DNA from: Cladocopium goreaui | Taxonomy: Eukaryota > Sar > Dinophyceae > Suessiales > Symbiodiniaceae | Length of the DNA stretch: 64,000 nucleotides | Direction of reading: 5' to 3' | Assembly: GCA_947184155.2 (NCBI GenBank) | Contig: CAMXCT020006749.1 | Coordinates: 199,501 to 263,500 of the forward strand | Shown: in pieces, positions 19,444 to 30,079 of the stretch | Numbering within the stretch: the first letter of the stretch is position 1 | Layout: every line of letters begins with the position of its first letter | Translations under genes and position numbers: made by a program | The notes under the pieces: generated by a model | Seen by the model: the letters and a program-made list of their open reading frames with translations, nothing else | Databases searched by the model: none | Told to the model about the DNA's origin: nothing

Positions 19444-19649
19444 CTATCAAATCGAAGAACCCAAACAGTGGGTGAGGATTCCCAAAAAGGGCCACATGAA
19501 CCACAGTTTTAAGTATGGCAAATGTCAAAGCAGTGGTTTTAAGTATGCAAAATGCTCTTTGTTCCGGTCTTTCTAATTCTTTTCACATTCGGATCACGTT
19601 CGGAATACTTTAGAATACTTTAAAAGTAGATAAACGTTGTCAGAAATTT

Positions 19650-19763
19650 CGAATGTGATTTCGCATGAATTCGTCCTTTTCATGTTCCTTTTGAGTTGCT
19701 CTGCGTCCTTGAGCTCAGAATTCTGCTGCTGCGTTGCGGCGAGGTCATTCCTGGAGCGGACAT
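19650..19763 (-). CDS. Internal coiled-coil exon
   Basis: DVRSRNDLAATQQQNSELKD and AEQLKRNMK form a heptad-like helix after a CCAAG| acceptor. The donor is unresolved. Confidence 0.45.
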
Positions 19764-19905
19764 CTTGGCACAGAGCGAAAGTTGAGACAAAACATGAGAC
19801 AAAACGAATAGACTTGAATCACTTGAATAGACAACTTAGATCAACTTAGACCACGTACTGGCCTCGGTTGTGTTCTGTCTGAAAAGTGAAAATGTGAACT
19901 GTGAA

Positions 19906-19982
19906 CTGTTGGCTGATGGCTTCCCTCGGCTCCTCAACTGCTCTATCTCTGCTTGTGTCTCTGCCATGGACTCTTGGCTAGC
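19906..19982 (-). CDS. Internal coiled-coil exon
   Basis: ASQESMAETQAEIEQLRSRG follows GGAAG|G. The helix continues the character of the neighbouring exons. The 3' edge is approximate. Confidence 0.45.
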
Positions 19983-20208
19983 CTTCCAGTGACAAACGAC
20001 ACCAAGAGCGACGGAACCTTTTGTAACATCTTTGAATAAAAGCTGGGACACCTATAGACACATCTAGTTGATAGCATCTAACGATCACATCAAAAGAGAC
20101 CAAGCAGGCCATTCCGTTACAAGACATTTCATTCCTAGTTTAGGGTCTTCACAAGATTAATGTCCCCCAGACTACTTCATACCAGGTTCCCAGTAGACTC
20201 AGTAGGAC

Positions 20209-20265
20209 CTTCCGACTGGCCAATTCCTGCTGTGTGGAGTGCAGCTCAGAGTCAAAAGCCAAGAC
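20209..20265 (-). CDS. Internal coiled-coil exon
   Basis: Nineteen codons, VLAFDSELHSTQQELASRK, bounded by CTCAG|G and AAG|GTCCTA with phase 0 on both sides. Confidence 0.45.
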
Positions 20266-21860
20266 CTGAGAGAAACTTCCAAAACGGAACAGCAAGAAGA
20301 TCAATTTGGAGAGTAGTGAGAAGAATCAGAAGACTTGTTACCTCATCATACATCATCATACATCATACACTAAAATACTGAGGGTCTTAGGCAGTCTTAG
20401 TATGTAGGCACACACACACACACTAGACAAAATTGGATCTTTGAAGAGATCCATCAGGAACTGAGTCCTGTAACGTGCAACAAGCCTAGACAATTAGACC
20501 TAAGGTAGATCTCGTGGTTGTACTTTGCGACTACGATGAAGGTCTTACGAAAATATCCAACGAAGCCCAAACCAAACTCCAAAAACGGCAAATAAATCGT
20601 CATCCAAAACCAGATTGCGGCGACCATGTAAAACCATGTAAAATAAATTGTTTGGAAACGGCGTGGTGGTTCTTGGGTTGGCCACATCCCATGTCCGAAA
20701 ATGAAGCAGGTACGTGACAAAGGCGTCCCTTCGTCATATCACCATGGAAAGGCAGTGTCTTCGTTGGTGGATGACTGCCAGACCATGCATCCACCCCCTG
20801 CTGACAACTGTAAGAACCCTGAAGTTTTACATCTGTACAGATGTGCCACACACACACACAGGGGATGCAATTTAGGTGTGGGTGCACATCCATGCATCAT
20901 TATACATCATTATACAATATTATACATCCATCTTTAGTGTCACGTATATCACCTATATCACGTATATCACGTATATCACGTATATCACAACTCACATGGG
21001 GTTGTGTGAAAACCTGGTATCTTTTTAAATGACCCCCTGTAGACAAGAATTTTGATGTTTCCAGCTTTCTGTGGGTGGGAAAGCATCCTTGGTCGAGAGT
21101 CAACAGATGTCATCTTTTGTTTTCATTTCCTTTCATCGCCTTTCATTTTGCATTCATTTCCTCTCATGTTCCTTTCGTTTTGCATTAATTTCCTTTCATT
21201 TTGCTTTCATGTCCTTTCATGTTCCGTCGCTATGTATCAAAGATACAGGTCTTCGAAAGCTGATATGCTCAAACCTGTCAGGTGCGTATCCGCCCAAACG
21301 CTCGCGTTTTTTCATATTTCGTGATTGTTTTTGTTATCGTTTAGCTATCGTTTTGGAGGCCTGTGCAGATTGCCATCTTCAGGCTTCGTGAACATGTACA
21401 TGTATAAGCTCGCTATCGTTTTTTTTACTCTTATCGTTTTCTGGGCCGGCAATGCATTGACAGTGTTAAGGTGCAAGCCAAGCCAAAATGAAATGCCCGG
21501 GGTTATTATCCCACATGGTTCTTGATCATGTTTAGACGTCTTGATACAGTTCCTATTCCTACAGTGTCGCACCGCTGACCGTGGAATCGTGGGACCGTCG
21601 CGAGTCGAGGCTCCGAGCAGTTCCCTTCACGGCGCCTTCCAGCCTCAGACGGGACGCGACGCAGTGGACGAGGCATCTCGAGTCTCGGATCGCATCTCGT
21701 AACGTCGTAACGTCTTGTACACCGACGGACACAGTGAGAAACGCCACCTGGATCCACGGAACAGCCGTGACGAAAAAGGAAGAAAAAGCCGAGCGGCTAA
21801 GCGTTACAAAAAATGAGAAAAGAAGAGAAAAACAGGAAGAGAATGAGAAAACAGGACAGG
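20266..21860. other. Intronic or intergenic stretch
   Basis: Holds a CA run near 20410, a 9-bp array CACGTATAT x5 at about 20940-20990, and CATTTC/CTTTC words near 21120-21220. I could not identify a convincing exon here. Confidence 0.4.
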
Positions 21861-21879
21861 GACAGAAAAAGAGTCAAAG

Positions 21880-22008
21880 ACGAAGAAGACGAAGAAGACG
21901 AAGAAGACGAAGAAGACGAAGAAGACGAAGAAGACGAAGAAGACGAAGAAGACGAAGAAGACGAAGAAGACGAAGAGGACGAAGAAGACGAAGAAGACGA
22001 AGACCCTC
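21880..22008. repeat. (GAAGAAGAC)n array
   Basis: About 14 copies of a 9-bp unit with one A-to-G change. All frames are open (Arg, Glu/Asp or Lys/Thr-rich on one strand, Ser or Phe/Val-rich on the other). It could encode an acidic tract in an exon, but no flanking protein sequence supports that. Confidence 0.9.
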
Positions 22009-22928
22009 TGCTGTGAACACCAAACAATGATTGTCACTCTTGAGACCCATGCAAACGGGCAGCAGTAGGCAAACCATAGCCTCAGGACTTCCCAAAACAA
22101 ACTTTCTCGAACAGTGCTCTTGACTTCATGTCAATTCTCTCCAAATCTTGCGACTGATTTTGGAAAGGATACTTAATCGATTCATATCGATTATATCTAA
22201 TTATATTATATCATGTCAATGTGTATATATATATAATTTATAATATTATAATATTATATATATATGGATATTATATAATATATATGTAGGTGTGTGTGTG
22301 TCCTGAAACCTTGAGACGTCTACGTATGGACCGAATCACTTCACGGATGTCCCTCACGTAGTCCTCTAAGCCTGGGAAGTCACACACAAGACGCACAGAA
22401 TGTCCCGCGTCCGATTCAACGTATGGATTCAACATAGTTCATTCATGTCATTCATGTTCATTCGACATGACATAGAGATGTCATGTGTCCATAGTTCTGT
22501 CCATAGTTTAACTGTCAATTCTCCCATCGTTGCACATCGCACTGTAAGGCAATCCACGGCATCCATCTGGCAGCCCTTTCTGGGAGAATTGGACGTCCTG
22601 ATCCCGCTCGGCCCGCTCTCTGTAAATTCCCCGGACATTCTCCAATTGACACAGCTTCCAAGCTTTGTGATATTTTGATACTATAATATACATTGATATA
22701 CTGCTATGATATACTTTGTGCAAGAGCTGCAACCAGCCTCTCCCTCAGCATGTGTTTGAGCTTCCTGACATGCCTATGGCATCCAATCGCAAGCTCAGGA
22801 ACTTCAATATATATATATATATCATTACAAATCCTGCAAATGTTGTGAATTTAAATGCATTTGAATCTGTCCTAACTCCAATTCTCACAGACTCTTCCAG
22901 TATACTCAGTACAGAGACACAGCGACAC
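22009..22928. other. Non-coding stretch with AT-rich microsatellites
   Basis: Contains ATCGATT/TATAT tracts at about 22160-22290 and short repeats (CATTCATGT) near 22440. No exon recognised. Confidence 0.4.
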
Positions 22929-22987
22929 TTCTTCGCTGCCTTCACGTGTTGCTCCAACCTTGCCACTAGGGTGTCCTTCCTCAAAGC
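22929..22987 (-). CDS. Internal coiled-coil exon
   Basis: ALRKDTLVARLEQHVKAAK, after CTGAG|G and before a GTGTCG donor (phase 2). Helical and charged like the exons at 19-20 kb and 23.5 kb, so possibly the same gene. Confidence 0.45.
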
Positions 22988-23471
22988 CTCAGATGTTCCT
23001 AGACTTCTGGGCTTTTGCGTACCCAGCGTGTTCCTCGACACAAATTGGGCCCTGGAAACCATGTCTGCTGAGTCTGCTGAGTCTGGTGAGTCTGCTGTCT
23101 CCATCTGCATCAAGCCGCTCAGTTTCGGGTGAATTCCGAAATGTGACGCATTTCGATGCCAAGCTTAGCTAATAGCTGCTCCAAGCTTAGCTAATAGCTG
23201 CTTTAAAAGTCTTTAAATGCTAAGCTTTACAACGAAGGCATCTGAGGCCAAAGGACGCTGTCGTGTTCCACGTTTCTCAACCACTCCTTCGGCTCCTTTG
23301 GCCGCTTCGTGAACCTCAGAGCACTTGCCCTGAAAACCGAAATGCCACAGCGCTACCACAGTTCTACCACAGTGCTACAGTACCTGTCCTGTTCACACGA
23401 CTCGGCAAACGCGTTCCCCAGGTGTTCGGAGACTTTGAGATTCCCAGCTGGGCATTTTCTCGTCTTTTTAC

Positions 23472-23519
23472 CTGAAGCTCAGTAGTCAGCTTCCTCAAGT
23501 TGCCAAGACCTTCCAAGAC
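23472..23519 (-). CDS. Internal coiled-coil exon
   Basis: Sixteen codons, VLEGLGNLRKLTTELQ, between CGAAAG|G and CAG|GTAAAA, phase 0 on both sides. Good splice signals. Confidence 0.5.
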
Positions 23520-25035
23520 CTTTCGTTTAAACAAAGTCGTCGCCAAGCCTCACTTTGTCTGGAGCCTCACCGAACATGACGCCACTGTCCGAAAGAATAA
23601 AAAGATTCAATGGATATCAATAGAATCAATAGATGCTTCACAATTCCGCTTTTATATATCATATCATAACACATTACAGTAGTTAGACTGGATGCCAAGA
23701 AAACAAAGAATACATCAGAATGACAATCCGAACAAATTGAAGAACCCTACAATTTGCAACGACACATCTGGATCAAAATGGCAAACCCCCAATTGCCACT
23801 GCTGCAAAAACAAGACATGCCTCCACTGGGTGGCTGCAATCGCTGGAGCAAGACGGTTTCTGGCACTCTCTCCTTCAAAACAATCTTGAAAGGCCAATTT
23901 CAAAAGGCAATCCACAAGCCCAAAGGAGCCAACTGGAGTCCAGTCGCTGGACGTCGCTGGACCAGTTTGAAGTCCGACAGCAACACCTAGCTGCCTAGCT
24001 CCTTCCCTGCCTTCGTTTCACGTTGAAGTGAAGAGCTGAGTATGGTGAATCATGGTGATCATGATTTTCATAAATGATCATGATGTGTCTCAAAGGGTTC
24101 CAACCCCAGTCTCTCTCGGATTCTCTCAGGACCTCTTTCGTGGATTTTGAGTACCAAGAAATCTCGCATGCAAAAGCAGCTAGATCTGAGTCCTGAAGGC
24201 ACACATTCAATGCATGGCCTTAGCAGGTTCCACTGGTTCTGGCCAGCCATGAAAACTCGAAAACTCAGAGCTTCAAAAATTGAGTGCTGCACAATGGTCC
24301 CCAGTCATTTTGCATGCAGGTATCCTGTCGCCAGATGTCGCCAGATGTCGCCAGTCCGTTTGGAGGTGAAGCTGCGCTTACACCGGGTCAGTGTTCTGGG
24401 GAAATGAGACGAACTCGTTCGCGCCTTCGCTTGCCATCACTCCAGCGCCCCTCAAGACCTGGTGGCAAACCTGCCCAATGCCCACCCAAAATCGAACAAA
24501 TTCCAACAAATCGCCCTTCCTGCGGGGTCACCATATGGAACTGCCCGTGCCATGCTCAGTTTACATTCGTGCACCACATCTACTGCCCTTCAGCATCTCT
24601 CATGTACTGGTGTCTGACGCAGCATGGTCATGTGCAATGATTTCTGGCAATGGCCTACCATCGCCTGACATCGCCTAACATCGCCTAACATGCGAAAGAA
24701 CAGTCACAGGCCACACCTGTGCGCCGGTCAGGCGAAGCACGCCCAGAGTCCCTGGTGCAAAACGCTGTAAACCTCTAACCAAACTGTCCAACACCATCCA
24801 AAACTGTCCAAAACCGACCAAAACGTCTGAAACATCCGAAACATCCTGGTAAAGGCAACTTTCGACCTCCAGTTTTGGGTTACAGGAGAGAGTTTCAACA
24901 AGCGCAGGTCACTGGGATTGGGACACGGATGGTGTTTCAGGTCGACGCCTGTGCCACAGGAATTCCTTTCAAAAATGCTCCCAGTTCATCGGAATTTCAT
25001 GCAGATGTCACTGTATATAATTGTATATATATATA
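23520..25035. other. Intronic or intergenic stretch
   Basis: Carries several 10-bp duplications (CCAAGACCTT at 23504, CGCCAGATGT at 24322, CCTAACATCG at about 24660). No exon could be supported. Confidence 0.35.
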
Positions 25036-25141
25036 TATACTGGTTGGTGGTTTCAACCCCTCTGAAAAATATTAGTCAGTTGGGGTTATTATTCCCAATC
25101 TATGGAAAAATTAAAAATGTTCCAAACCACCAACCAGTATA
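25036..25141. mobile_element. Small inverted-repeat element (MITE- or introner-like)
   Basis: 106 bp bounded by a perfect 18-bp inverted repeat: TATACTGGTTGGTGGTTT at 25036-25053 and its reverse complement at 25124-25141. The interior is AT-rich and non-coding. A TA at each end could be a target duplication but sits in a TA tract. The form fits a MITE; dinoflagellate introners also have this form, and either reading is possible. Confidence 0.75.
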
Positions 25142-26055
25142 ATCATACATACTGTTCACTGCAATTCTGATAAAAATCGCTGGAGTCAAGGGAATCAATC
25201 AACAAGAAATTCGAAATCAGACTTCAACGGGCAAAATATTGCAAAAAGAATCCAAAAGATACAAAATGCACCGGTGCACTCTGGGGGACAAGCGTGCATA
25301 ATGAGCATGACGTAGATATCGCTGTACCTCCCACTGGAATCACAGTCACAAGACTGAAGTCGATCTGAAATCATCAGTGACATTCGTCGACATTCCTAAT
25401 GAGTGACTCTGAGTGACTGAAATTCGTCGCTTTCGTCAGATGTTGTCCGTTCCAAAACGTGGCACCGCTCGGCTGGAGTTCCTGAGCTCAACGGATCGAC
25501 CAGCGCCACGGGATGCCACGGGCCCGAAATCCTTCGTTGAAAATGTTGTCCGACTAAGGCAGGCACAAAAGCCTGAAGCCGGTCCGGTGGTGAAACTCAC
25601 AAGGCGTGTGAATTCTACACATTTCACATCGTTTCACTATGTTTCACTCAGTAGAACACTTACAAACTGAGTTTGATGCCCATGGCACACGAAGTACAAC
25701 GGAATGAGCCTGCTGGTCTGAAGTCTGAAATGCAGCTGTGAAAAGGTCTGCAACAAGTTCTCCGCCCGCAATTCTTCATGGTCATGCAGCAGTTGATTTG
25801 ATTGTTTGATTGAGATTCTTGATTTTTTTGATGTTGCAACAATTTGCAATATCTCACTGCCTTTCCATAGCTAGTGCGCACTGCCCCTGGCAATTCCACC
25901 CTGAATCACCACGGAACAATGAGATACGACGAGTCAACGAGATGCACTGCAAGGACTAAAACTGTAGGCAATCGTGGGCGACTGGAATACATAGCCAGGT
26001 TTCTCTGAGAACTTGCTCCAAGCATTGGCAGTTCCAAGATGTTCAAAAAAAGTAC
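25142..26055. other. Stretch without a supported exon
   Basis: A protein-like segment at about 25450-25610 is open on both strands (plus: RPAPRDATGPKSFVENVVRL). I cannot decide its strand. The rest shows nothing. Confidence 0.3.
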
Positions 26056-26103
26056 TGTAGGTTGAGTTTCCAGCGACAATGCAACTTCTTCGCCCTCATT
26101 GAC
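26056..26103 (-). CDS. Small candidate exon
   Basis: VNEGEEVALSLETQPT between TTGAG|G and ACA|GTACTT, phase 0 on both sides. Short, so tentative. Confidence 0.4.
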
Positions 26104-27200
26104 CTCAAAAAGACCGTTGGAAAAAGGAGTTGGAAGGAGTTCACTGATACTGTTCTTCTGCTACCTAGCGTAATGTTAGCTAACATTAGTAAGTGAGTTC
26201 TGAAATGGGCATGACACAAATGGCGAATCAAATGACAAATGCATCTGTTTTTCTCACAAAGAGGCCCCTGCAGCTGGTCTCGCTGCCAGTGTGTGACTGC
26301 TATCATCGTCCCATTCTGCGATCAAAATTGAATCGCAAAGCGCAGAAATGTTGATCACAAGGAAAATCAAGGAAACAATGCGAAACATGAAACAATTTAT
26401 GCATCTTGACCCGACCGTATTCATTCAATACAGTCAATACAGTCAATACATCACCATATTCACGTGATTTCACGTGTTGATGCGTTGATGGCACTTGACT
26501 TCCCATGGACTTTCTGAGATCATCTCAGCAGCTTCCGAGCCTACGGGCCCGTCTCGTCTGGTCTCCTGGCTGAGACCGCAGAAAACAAATGACAACAACA
26601 GATTTCCACAGGTTTCCACAGGTTTCCACATCAGTCACATGGAATCGATGGAAAGATATGAAATCAACAGAAAGCTTGATGAGACTATTGGGTCATGGTA
26701 TAGTGTCATGCTACGCCCTACTTCAGAGTCAAGTTTGCGTGTGTCCTGAGCAGCGCGGAATGTCAGTTCCAGCTCCTTCTCCAGACCTCAACTCTCACAA
26801 GCCCTTTTTGCATCAGTGTCTGCCGTGTCTGCCGTGTCTGTCATGTGCCCAAGATGTGCCCAAGATGTGCCCAGGCTGCCTAGTCCTAGTCAGTCCTAGT
26901 TGCATCATGTTGCATCTGAAATTAGCCTATTAGCTCTGAAGCAACACTCAGCTGAGCAAGGCGCGTTGCAACGCAGAGAGGCCTTTGCTGCATCTGAATG
27001 GCTATATACTCTTATATATTCTTACTGTGTAACCCAGAGGCCCATGTTGTGACAAAGTTTCAAGTCCTTCCATGTCAACTGAATTGCGCAAGACAACCCA
27101 GTGACTCCAAAGTGAGATTAGAATCAGATTCCAACCCGCCTGACATCACCTTGTTGTGCAGAATAACGCTGTCTGCAAGTGTGCCTCCCGGAAAGGTGGT
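26104..27200. other. Intronic or intergenic stretch
   Basis: Contains a 9-bp array AGTCAATAC (about 26430), the 10-bp array ACAGGTTTCC x3 (about 26608) and the 11-bp array AAGATGTGCCC (about 26850). No exon supported. Confidence 0.35.
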
Positions 27201-27234
27201 AGCGAGGAGTGCAAACGCTCAACTTAGCATAGAA

Positions 27235-27420
27235 TTAGTGGTGGGCAAACTCTGCAAAGCTGTGTGCAGCCAAGAATCTATTGTCAGGTGCATCCAAGGT
27301 AGCTTCTTGCACAGCGTTGGTCTGAACAAACAGAGCTGCTGTTGAACTGCTAGGTGTTCCAACAGTTGAAAATGTTGACGTCAGCAGGAATGCCATAGAA
27401 TGGAGGACAGACTGAAACAC
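27235..27420 (-). CDS. Candidate exon
   Basis: SVLHSMAFLLTSTFSTVG and VQTNAVQEATLDAPDNRFLA give a protein-like frame without internal stops. Boundaries are unclear. The segment before it (27430-27560) is also open in two frames. Confidence 0.35.
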   Translation of the reverse strand: MFQSVLHSMAFLLTSTFSTVGTPSSSTAALFVQTNAVQEATLDAPDNRFLAAHSFAEFAHH

Positions 27421-27609
27421 TCCTCAGGATAATTGTAAGTAGCCCAATTCCGCATCAGGTCAGCCACTGTCCTGGCATAGCCAAAATGTGCAAGGCCAAT
27501 GAAAGGCCAATAAAAGGTGCGATTCGCGAATGAAATGCATGAAACATTAGCAGCATCTTTTTGCAGTGAAAAGTTCTCTCTGCCAGATGTGTTTTTTCTT
27601 TGACGTGAT

Positions 27610-27720
27610 GGCTTAGCATCTCTCCTGATGGCACTTCCAGGACGCTTGTGTTCTCGGCGCAGACGGTTTCGTCCACGAAAAGAATCTGGCACGAACCACA
27701 CGATGGACATTTGGGTTTGT
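27610..27720 (-). CDS. Cys-rich exon
   Basis: After TTTTCAG| it reads KPKCPSCGSCQILFVDETVC and AENTSVLEVPSGEM. CPSCGSC may bind zinc. It joins the exon at 27832-27871 in phase 1. The 3' end is unresolved; the frame stays open to 27455 through a hydrophobic segment (IAPFIGLSLALHILAM). Confidence 0.5.
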
Positions 27721-27831
27721 CTGAAAATTGGATTCCCCCAACCATTTTGTTACGAGAGAAACTCTGCAAGAGATGCAGATTTTGGGTCGTGAAATTCACA
27801 GCGTGCAGTCTTTTCTCCGCAAACTATTCAC

Positions 27832-27871
27832 TTCTGCTATCTTCATCGGGCTCATCTTCGTCCTCATATTC
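27832..27871 (-). CDS. Short acidic exon
   Basis: EYEDEDEPDEDSR between TGCAG|G and a GTGAAT donor (phase 1), matching the phase of both neighbours. Confidence 0.5.
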
Positions 27872-27909
27872 CTGCAACGTTGAAAGCAAAAGTTAAGTCG
27901 GCGTTGGAC

Positions 27910-28032
27910 ACAATCTGACAAGATCTGACAAGCCAATGTGAACTCCAGCAGGGAAACTGCTGTCTGTCGGTCCTTTCGTTTGCGCAATTCGACACTGCTC
28001 AGCTCTGCATGTTCACCGCCACAGAGTTCCAT
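27910..28032 (-). CDS. Exon beginning MELCGGEHAELSS
   Basis: Forty-one codons from ATG 28032 to a GTCCAA donor: MELCGGEHAELSSVELRKRK, then QTAVSLLEFTLACQILSDC. GTAG|GTC just upstream means it could equally be an internal exon. It joins the two preceding entries into one partial gene of unknown function. Confidence 0.5.
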
Positions 28033-28900
28033 GACCTACATCAGTGACCCGCATGTCTGCAAACACGGTAGATAAACTTGTAGATATGACCGAAGTCGTT
28101 TAAGGGCGCTGAAAGATGTAAGGCCACCACGTCGTTTTCCACATGTGTACCTGTTTTGTTTGTGTACCTACGTCCTTGAATTCAAGGCAGCCCCACCTCG
28201 TTTAGCAACTAAATCTGGGGCTAAAACAGAAAGTACCTCTACCCAAAGACTACTCTACATGTGCGCAAATAAAAACAATAGCTGGTATGACAGGATGTGA
28301 GGTTTTTCGATTCGCTCTGAGTCATTTCAATTCATCAAAATGAGCCTTCTGTAAATTTTGTTGAATCGAGAATTGAACGAAACGAAACATGAAAATCATG
28401 AAATGAATTGAGTAGTGAAGTAGTTCGAAGTCATTCAGCAATGCCTTCGGGCCCTTTTCGGGGCTCCCTGGGGGCCTCGTGCCACAGGGGCTTCGGGAGC
28501 CCCAAGCATTGCTTCAGCGCCACAGGCCGAGCACAGGCCACGGAAACCCAGCTGAAGTCTTGTGTGCTGAGGTCCCTGCATCAAATTCGGTCAAAGATGA
28601 TAAGCACGAAGCACGAACAAAAACAATATGCATTGGAGGTGAGTTGCAAAGATTGCAAAACGTTCCCAAATATATCCAAATATTGCAGATGCAAAAGGAA
28701 TTCAAAGACGTTGCAGCAAACTTAACGACTCTTGAACTCAAATAATTGACATGGCATGCGGAGTCTGAGTGCAACTAAGCAGCTTGTGACGTCCAAGAAA
28801 CCATCGAAAGTCGAGTGGATGTTTCCTAGCATGACTTTGGTGTTTCCAAAAAATCATTCTAACATTACTTGTTACTCTTATTCTGCATTGACTCTGCATC
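28033..28900. other. Stretch without a supported gene
   Basis: No exon recognised. A GC-rich segment near 28440-28600 is open in several frames, without a family match. Confidence 0.3.
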
Positions 28901-28924
28901 TATCTTCTCTTTTGCATCTCTCTG

Positions 28925-29059
28925 ACAATTGGCGCTCTTGATAAACTCCACACTCTCGTGCCTGCCAGCACGTATCGCATCAATTGCTGCCTCTACACCT
29001 GCAGCTGCTTTGAAGGCTTCGAAGTCTTTTGGGCATGACATACCCAAAGGTGGTAACAT
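28925..29059 (-). CDS. Armadillo-like exon
   Basis: ATG at 29059 gives MSCPKDFEAFKAAAGVEAAI and DAIRAGRHESVEFIKSA. The pattern GVEAAIDAIRA..ESVEF resembles one helix pair of armadillo-type repeats common in protists. The 3' edge is approximate. It lies 270 bp from the left edge of the 19.4-kb retrotransposon. Confidence 0.45.
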
Positions 29060-29234
29060 CTCACGTTAGCCAATCATACTAGGCCCAGGCCTAGTATATA
29101 TCCACCTTACCTCCCAGTTTAAGGATGTTCAAGGCATTTTAAGATTAAATCAGTCGGAGACTTGTTCCTCCCGTACCTTCAGTGATCCTTTCCTTGGTAA
29201 ATACATACATACCTGAAATAGACATATCCATATT

Positions 29235-29328
29235 GTGTGTATATATATATATACTGTGTATATATGCATATATGCGTGTGTGTATATATATATATATACA
29301 GTATATGTGTATATATATATATGTATAT
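29235..29328. repeat. TA/GTAT microsatellite, left insertion flank
   Basis: TATATATATAC and GTGTGTATATAT runs ending directly at the LTR. The right flank from 48722 is also TATATGTATATG-rich. Confidence 0.85.
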
Positions 29329-29558
29329 TGCGAATCGGAGATTGCCTGTCCGATTATGTCCTGGTACTTGGTTTTGAAGTAAGTGCTTCGGTGATGACTT
29401 CACTCGGATGGCGGCTTCCGCATGGCAGTTCTTTGTTCTGGTGCTGCAGTGGGTCTTGAGCCAAAGAGGCCAGTTTGATATACCCCTTTGGCATTGGATC
29501 CTAGAGTGTCGAATTATATGTGAATGCACAATGGTACGTAGCCTACACTCTATTCGCA
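29329..29558 (-). repeat. 3' LTR
   Basis: 230 bp, matching 48492-48721 with one substitution at a constant offset of 19163. Short for an element of this size. Confidence 0.95.
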
Positions 29559-29566
29559 CCCCCCAC
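29559..29566 (-). promoter_or_regulatory. Candidate polypurine tract
   Basis: On the coding strand GTGGGGGG directly precedes the TG of the 3' LTR, where plus-strand priming is expected. Confidence 0.6.
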
Positions 29567-29592
29567 GCATAGCCAACTTTGTTGGCTACGCG
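29566..29592. repeat. Inverted repeat next to the polypurine tract
   Basis: Arms CGCATAGCCAAC and GTTGGCTACGCG around TTT, one mismatch in twelve. It could fold as an RNA hairpin near the 3' end of the transcript. Between 29593 and 30079 I see no ORF of the element. Confidence 0.7.
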
Positions 29593-30079
29593 CAAAGGAG
29601 TGTCCTTTAAATTGATCCACTACATTTGCAGCTGTTCATTTATTGAATTATGGAGAGCTAAAGTCCGTTCAGAACTTCAAGTCTACATGGCGGCTTGCTA
29701 CGATCTCTACCAAAAGATAAAAGGTTCTGTTCACGTGCATGTAGACACAACGTAGTCGGTGTCTAGCATTGAGGTTCATCCGATGTGGCGTAGCCAGCAT
29801 GGAATCCCACTCAAGCATGTGAATTAAAATCGAAACACAAAGTTGACTATGGAACTAGAAGTTTACCTTCCCGTTCCTTCGTCGGTTGAGATGTAGACCG
29901 CTGTAGAAACTCAGCGTCTCGTGCAATGATGTTCCAAAAAAAATGTGTGGTTCTAAATTAGCCGGCTCAGAGTCCTCTCAGAAATCATTCGAAATGAAGT
30001 TGAGGTAAGTCTCGAGCAATGATTGCATCCTCGCATCGCCAGGTTCAATCAGGACCTATGCAGAGGTCATATCGATTTA

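Noticed and set aside
21581-22030. Plus-strand ORF with an Arg run at 21880-22008
   Set aside because: The run is the 9-bp GAAGAAGAC array; the part before it has no support.
25413-25670. Plus-strand gene at 25.4 kb
   Set aside because: Composition is protein-like, but the minus strand is also open and no splice or start signal decides; it would be the only plus-strand gene.
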